A stretch of DNA of 64,000 nt. It comes from Nissolia schottii. Its lineage: Eukaryota; Streptophyta; Magnoliopsida; Fabales; Fabaceae. Positions 59,130 through 64,000 of the stretch are shown piece after piece. Each line of letters opens with the position of its first letter. The first letter of the stretch is position 1. The notes under the pieces are model-generated. The model was not told the DNA's origin and ran no database searches. It saw nothing but the letters and a program-made list of their open reading frames with translations. Position numbers and translations under genes: made by a program. The stretch is taken from assembly GCA_003254905.1 (NCBI GenBank), contig QANU01044385.1, positions 392,644-456,643 of the forward strand, read 5' to 3'.

Positions 59130-59590
59130 CTCAAAGGTTAAGATGCACAAACGTAACATGTTTACTAAGCGAACAATGGCAATGGCAAATCATCGTCTAC
59201 ACATGGCGTTTTTTCTTTTTCTTTATTTTTATTTTGGCTCTGGCAAATAGGGAGTAGATGCAAGAGTTAAGATTGGACTCTTCCGGGGAAAAATTATGGA
59301 GGAGGCGTATCTATTCTTCTTTATTGATATTACAAATAAGAAGGGGAAAAAAAAACTCCTTTAAAGTTGGCACTTAGCAATAACAATAGTGAGAAATGAC
59401 ATGCTGGACATGCATCCTGCAATATAGAACTCAACAGAGTCAGAGAGAAGTTACATGTAAAGGGTTTTTGACCCCAGTACAGTACAGTTGTTTTAAAACA
59501 ATTTCCTTGTCTAATGTTGTTTCAGAATTTATGTCAACTAGATTTAAACCCGCGCAATGCGCAAACAAATAAAGTTAATGCAATAGATAA

Positions 59591-60112
59591 TGTTTCGAAG
59601 TATGAATCTCGGTACGTTCTCTGGATCCTGAAGCTCGGGGATGGGATGAAGGCTCTGACACGGTTGATCTCTGGACTCGCGTTGCAGTGGGTACCTGCAA
59701 TCACTCCAATGCTCAAGTAAGCAAGGGTTTAAGGAGTATAGTAAGTGATAATTGGATGATCCTCGTACCTGGGATATGGGTTACTATATAACCGAGGTGG
59801 TTGAGGTAGTTCCATGTATCGCGGTGGTGGGAGAATATCTCGACCCGCGTATGGTGGACTGTCCGGGGGTGCTGGGATGGCTAACCCCAAACAGATAAGA
59901 TGAGTGGGATCTTGGGATGGCTTATCCTGAGCAGATATGCAACCAGATCTCGGGGTGACTTATCCTGAGCGGTTACGCGGACGAGAATCTCGGGTTGGCT
60001 TATCCCGAGTAGTTATGCGGATTGGAATCGCGGGGTGGCTAACCCTGAACAGGTGATACGGGCCTGGGTGGTCAGGTCACTAGGATGGGCCTTTATGGCC
60101 TAGTCCGTAACA
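59591..60112 (-). mobile_element. Solo-LTR-like repeat, second copy
   Basis: Same family and orientation as 25298-25752. The minus strand opens TGTTACGGACTAGGCC and closes ATACTTCGAAACA. The minisatellite here has about five units of the ATCTCGGG(A/G)TGGCTTATCC type (about 59870-60055), against about three in the other copy. No target duplication seen. It lies about 460 bp after the SCPL stop codon. Confidence 0.55.
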
Positions 60113-61884
60113 AATATGCTTCTTTAAAAATATTTTAGAACATGCTATATTAGACATGGTAACTTTCTTGCAAGAAGCTTTGGATGCTTATATATATTTT
60201 ATAATTTTTTTGTTATTGTAATATTATTTACTAATTGAGGAGTTGCATGTTAGCAAATCCTTTGTCTCGCTGTTCGTGCAAAGACGGAACAATGGCAAGT
60301 GCAAGCATAGACACATGAAATTCGTAGCCATGATTGTTAACAACATGGAGGGAAAAGGATGAGGCCGTGAGGATAAGGGTGTGGGGGGATTATGACCACT
60401 AGACGGTAAATTAGTTGTAAAAAAAATCATTGACATCAATTTAATCTTAATATTTTAAAACAAAGATGAAGGCTAATTGAACTGAGAGAGCGTGTAATTG
60501 TGGATGGGCTGGCTTGCGGAGCAATCTGGGGCTAAAAAAAATGTTGCAAGTTAAAAAGATTGAGGGACTCCATAGCAATAAATGTGTTATTACATTAATT
60601 TACAATTTTGTCCCTTCTTAACCAATTAATGAGAAATTAATGTTGGCGTCATGCCTTAAATCTAAAACCAAAGCTGAGACAAAAATTAAAAGAAAAAAGC
60701 CACCCATTTTTGTCCAACAAAGTCTCAAATATGAAACACCTTCGAGCATTGACATGGCCTCTATTGCACTCTCCCTACTCCATCAACTAGTAGTCACCTT
60801 CGCCAGAAATGGTCCCTGCCCGTTACCTCGCTACTGCCATCATCGCCAATCCGCCCTCTCCTGCCACCCTGTCCACTGCCATCCTTCTTTACTCTGTCAC
60901 CCCAAAGTTTTTCTTCCTGCAATCTCAAAACCTGAATCTGTGTCCTGGCAGAGAGGACATTTGCGAAGGAGGAGATCTCGTCGATAGATCGGTGTAGTGG
61001 CGGTAGATCTGTTGGTCTGTTTTACAGATTTGGTTCTAGTATTTTTTTTTTCTTCCTTTCACAGATTGGTCGGATTTCGCATTTATAGTTCTGGTATGCT
61101 AAGGCTCTTTCTCACCGACATTCTGTTCGTCTTCTTCGTCGAGTTCTTCCAAGACAATCTAGTCTCTCACAATGCCGGTGCTGCCCAAGAGATTCATCTT
61201 CATTTTTTTATTCAGCATAGAGAAACCCTAAAAGAAACTTCATTGTTCTACTCCTTTGTGTTTCTGAGTAGAATGACCTCACTGACGGAGCCAATGGGAA
61301 GAACCACCAAGTGTGATGCAAGACCCAAGGATATAAAGATTTCAACACCCTAACACACATTTTGACTCAGAATAAAGGATAGGATCAAAATCCTCTCTGC
61401 AAAACCCTTAAGGAACCTACCGTTAAAAACATATATAATTGGGATAAAAGCAAGAAATTGAGAATTACTAGGTTACCCAATTTCTTGATGCAACAAGCAA
61501 AACAAATCACTCACCTTGCACACACAAAGAGATCACCCCTTTGCAAAGAAAGTTTTCTAAAGAGAAAACAATAAAAATTCTGCTGTACTAGTTTACGAGG
61601 TATTTGTAATCTCTTACATTAGATTTAAATTTAAACTAAAAATAAAACAAAAGATAAAGCTAATTTAAACTAAAGATGAGTCCAATAATCATCAACCTAA
61701 GAATGGGCTAATAAAATAAAATAAATTTAAATGTTCTAAATACTTAAAATAAATAAACAAAATATAACTAAAATAAACAAAAGATAATGATCTGAATAAG
61801 ATAACATCAATTTGCAGCATGTTGAAATTTTCATCTTGTCCACTAGTGATGTAATGTCCAGTTTATTTATTATTTTTGACCCCT
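60113..61884. other. Unrecognised intergenic stretch
   Basis: Sequence 60640-61360 is relatively GC-rich and open in plus frames, with Pro/His/Cys-rich text and an intron-like TTTCACAG near 61064, but nothing matches a known family. It could be a decayed or transposon-derived 5' gene end. The remainder is AT-rich with a repeat-like section at 61330-61640. Confidence 0.3.
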
Positions 61885-62213
61885 TGTGAAACACCCCTAC
61901 TAGCTATTTATGCTATAGTTGCAAATACGCTGTGTAGAGTTGTTTTTTGCTTTGGTCGGGATTACTCTTAATCCCTATACCTTGGAAAATAGTTTAATAC
62001 GAAAATATGAACCAATTTAAATAAAACTCTTATTGCAAGTAGGAATCACACGTGAACAACTATGTAGGTACAACAAAGCGGTAAAGCCGTATGGAGTCTC
62101 GATAGTCCTCCGCGGCAATTATAGTACAACATAATTAGCACGAAATAATCACACATAATTGACCCCATTTAGACAAAGCAATACATATATACAGATATAA
62201 TTCACATGTTACA
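61885..62213 (-). mobile_element. LTR fragment related to 11184-11368
   Basis: On the minus strand it opens TGTAACATG and closes GGGGTGTTTCACA. It shares with the 185-bp element at 11184 the order CTTTGGTCGGG or CTTTGGTTGGG, then TAGCCCCTA or AATCCCTATA (plus strand). It is adjacent to gypsy-like internal DNA on its 5' side (minus sense), so it may be the 3' LTR of a longer element that leaves the window. Fossil. Confidence 0.4.
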
Positions 62214-64000
62214 TAGACCTCTTTCGGTCTTACATTCAAATAGGTACAACCAAAAAAAAAAAATTACCCTGTTACTCTATCACTAGTCTTCTTCAGAGTC
62301 TTCCTCCGGATCTTTCTCCTCGTCGCCGGAGTCGAGCTCCATGGAGTCCTCCTCCCTAGAGTCATCACTGGTGGATGAAAGGGAGTCCAAGACTGGGAGT
62401 CCTCGTCCTCATTCGTCTCCCGGGAAGTCTCGGGGATCATGGGTAGGTCCCGGCGTGCGGTGGAAGGTCCAGCCTCGACATCGTGAGTGCGCGGGGTGAG
62501 GCGTCATCGGAAGAACGGATTTACCCTCTTTCTGGGTCCAGTACGGTAGCAGGACGGTCGTGGGGGAGGTAGAGAGTTTGGGTCCACCTCGACATCCTTC
62601 TCATACGGCGGGGACTCTTCCGCATCTTCGTCCAATACAATCGGAGTGGCTAATGTAGATCCCAATGCTCATGCAAGCCTTGACATCTGGCATCACAAGC
62701 GAGCGGGGTGAGAACCATGTGCTCTCAGTGGGCCTCTATAAGGGTTTCTGCTTTCTTTTAGCTCGGTCATGATCCAGGCCACTGAGGAGATCTCTAAGTG
62801 TGTCATGCAACTCTACATTTCCTAGTTCATTTTTAGTCTTGTTATCCTGAATGACTTTATCTAAGTTACTAGGCGGTGGGAACATCTAATCTTTACTATA
62901 GGGAATTAGGGTTACCTCTGGAGCTTATTATTACTCGTCGTACTGTACTTAGGGCTTACTTCTGGGCAATTAGTCGCCTCTTACCGTACATACCTCTACA
63001 TACATACATGTATACATATATATTCACATATAGACATTCATTCATAATCCATGCGGGCTGGGGGTTCTCTTACGCGCCCGGTGGCTGCGTCCTCTTTCAT
63101 TTCTTTACTTGTGTGTCCTTTCTCCTTCGCAGTTCGTGGGACCGTCGTCCCCATTCGGCTACGATCTACTTACTATTACCGTCTCGTCGGTAACCGGGCA
63201 TTGCTCTTTTCCCGAGTGGTAGCTAAGCACGAATGCCCGCAGGCTCTTTCTCATCAACCGACGATAGGAGGTGACCTTCTAGCATGCTAGATGGTGAGGG
63301 GCCCACCCTATGATGGTGCCAGGAGTGGACTCGTGCCTTGCTTATCTTTCTTCCTTGCACGCCCCTTACCGGCGGCCTTAACTTTACTTTATCTTTGTAC
63401 GCCCCTTACCGGCGGCCTTAGCTTTCTTTTCTTTTCTTTTCTTTCTTTCTTTGACTTGCGGGTGGAAACCCGCATTTAGGCCTATGCCTACATTGTTTAA
63501 AATTTAGACCAGTTTACCTTGCGAAACTGGCGAGGGCTTGTCAGGTGTGACTTGCCAAGAGAGGGGAATCCCTATTACATAACTACGTACACTTTTTTAA
63601 GGTACACTGATCCCTGGTTGGCCGGAACCTTCTTAAGAAACATTTTTGTTCCCTACGTTCAATTATGATCTTCATTTACGTTAAGCATTACATCTCTAGT
63701 GATCTAGGGTTACCCTACAGTCGTAGTGGCAACCGGGTCCTCATGATGCATGTTAACACATATCCATAACTCATACATATATGGCACACTCATTCACATA
63801 AAGGAAGCATACATGTTTGAGTCTTGGACCTAGGTCATCCGAATGACAATCTCCAGGTCATTCGAATGGCACTGGTTTTGGCTCATGGGTGGCGCAAAGG
63901 ATGGTCATTCGAATGCCCATGAAAGGTCATTCGAATGATTCTGGCCTTTTCTTTTTAAAGCTCACAGGGAGGTTGTCATTCGAATACCCAAGGCCAGGGC
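62214..64000 (-). mobile_element. Gypsy-like internal debris reaching window end
   Basis: Minus-strand 62380-62285 encodes a short acidic tail (ELDSGDEEKDPEEDSEED and a stop) of the kind ending several plant Ty3/gypsy polyproteins or accompanying ORFs. Beyond it the sequence is GC-richer but no protease, reverse transcriptase or integrase motif was recognised. A duplicated phrase CGCCCCTTACCGGCGGCC occurs at about 63359-63377 and 63399-63416, followed by a (CTTTT)n-like tract. The element is broken as far as visible and is cut by the window edge. Confidence 0.35.
63833..63986. repeat. Array of palindromic GTCATTCGAATG motifs
   Basis: Five copies of GTCAT(T/C)CGAAT(G/A) lie at 63833-63847, 63856-63869, 63903-63915, 63925-63937 and 63975-63986. 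The core CATTCGAATG is a perfect 10-bp palindrome. Spacing is irregular (about 22, 47, 22 and 50 bp). It continues to the window edge and may extend beyond. Confidence 0.85.

Noticed and set aside
60640-60997. Plus-strand open frames of 62-115 codons
   Set aside because: Pro/His/Cys-rich text without family resemblance; neither splice context nor conservation could be shown. Kept only as an unrecognised stretch.
63833-63986. CRISPR-like array
   Set aside because: Motif is only about 12 bp, spacing is irregular, and the window is plant DNA.

Overview
The window is plant nuclear DNA: AT-rich and intron-bearing, with canonical GT-AG (and a few GC-AG) introns and dense transposon debris. A papilionoid legume is the best guess, from a legume-lectin fragment, a Maximus/SIRE-type LTR remnant and a repeat spectrum of the kind seen in soybean relatives. 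The species cannot be fixed from sequence alone. No bacterial, CRISPR or tRNA/rRNA signal was seen.

Layout. 1-5.1 kb: nested LTR fossils, then a Mutator-like element (Pack-MULE) carrying a broken lectin-domain gene piece. 5.1-11.6 kb: gene-free repeat debris. 11.6-29.2 kb: three tandem, co-oriented (+) aldo-keto reductase genes of the AKR4C type, all with the same seven-exon plan (predicted 313, 304 and 315 aa). Each has a different transposon-derived insert just upstream. 31.3-33.0 kb: a decayed restorer-of-fertility-like PPR gene (-). 34.3-43.1 kb: a 13-exon gene (-) for the mitochondrial branched-chain 2-oxoacid dehydrogenase E1-beta subunit, whose intron 6 holds a young gag-only LTR element. 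43.6-47.5 kb: a decayed MULE transposase piece, a telomere-like tract and a decayed plant-mobile-domain (PMD) gene. 47.5-53.8 kb: AT-rich sequence with LTR fragments. 53.9-59.1 kb: a 14-exon serine carboxypeptidase-like gene (+, predicted 480 aa). 59.6-64 kb: LTR and gypsy-type debris.

Function. The intact genes do not form a pathway or operon. The AKR array is a dispersed-to-tandem family expansion (aldehyde/carbonyl reduction with NADPH). BCKDH E1-beta acts in leucine, isoleucine and valine breakdown in mitochondria, and the SCPL protein enters the secretory pathway. The exon models were built by hand from splice sites and family alignment from memory. All exon junctions listed keep the frame, which is strong internal support. 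No previously undescribed system is demonstrated. The most distinctive points are the Pack-MULE with its 9-bp target duplication, recurrent GC-AG introns, a duplicated splice acceptor in the second AKR gene, and the young LTR element inside the BCKDH intron.
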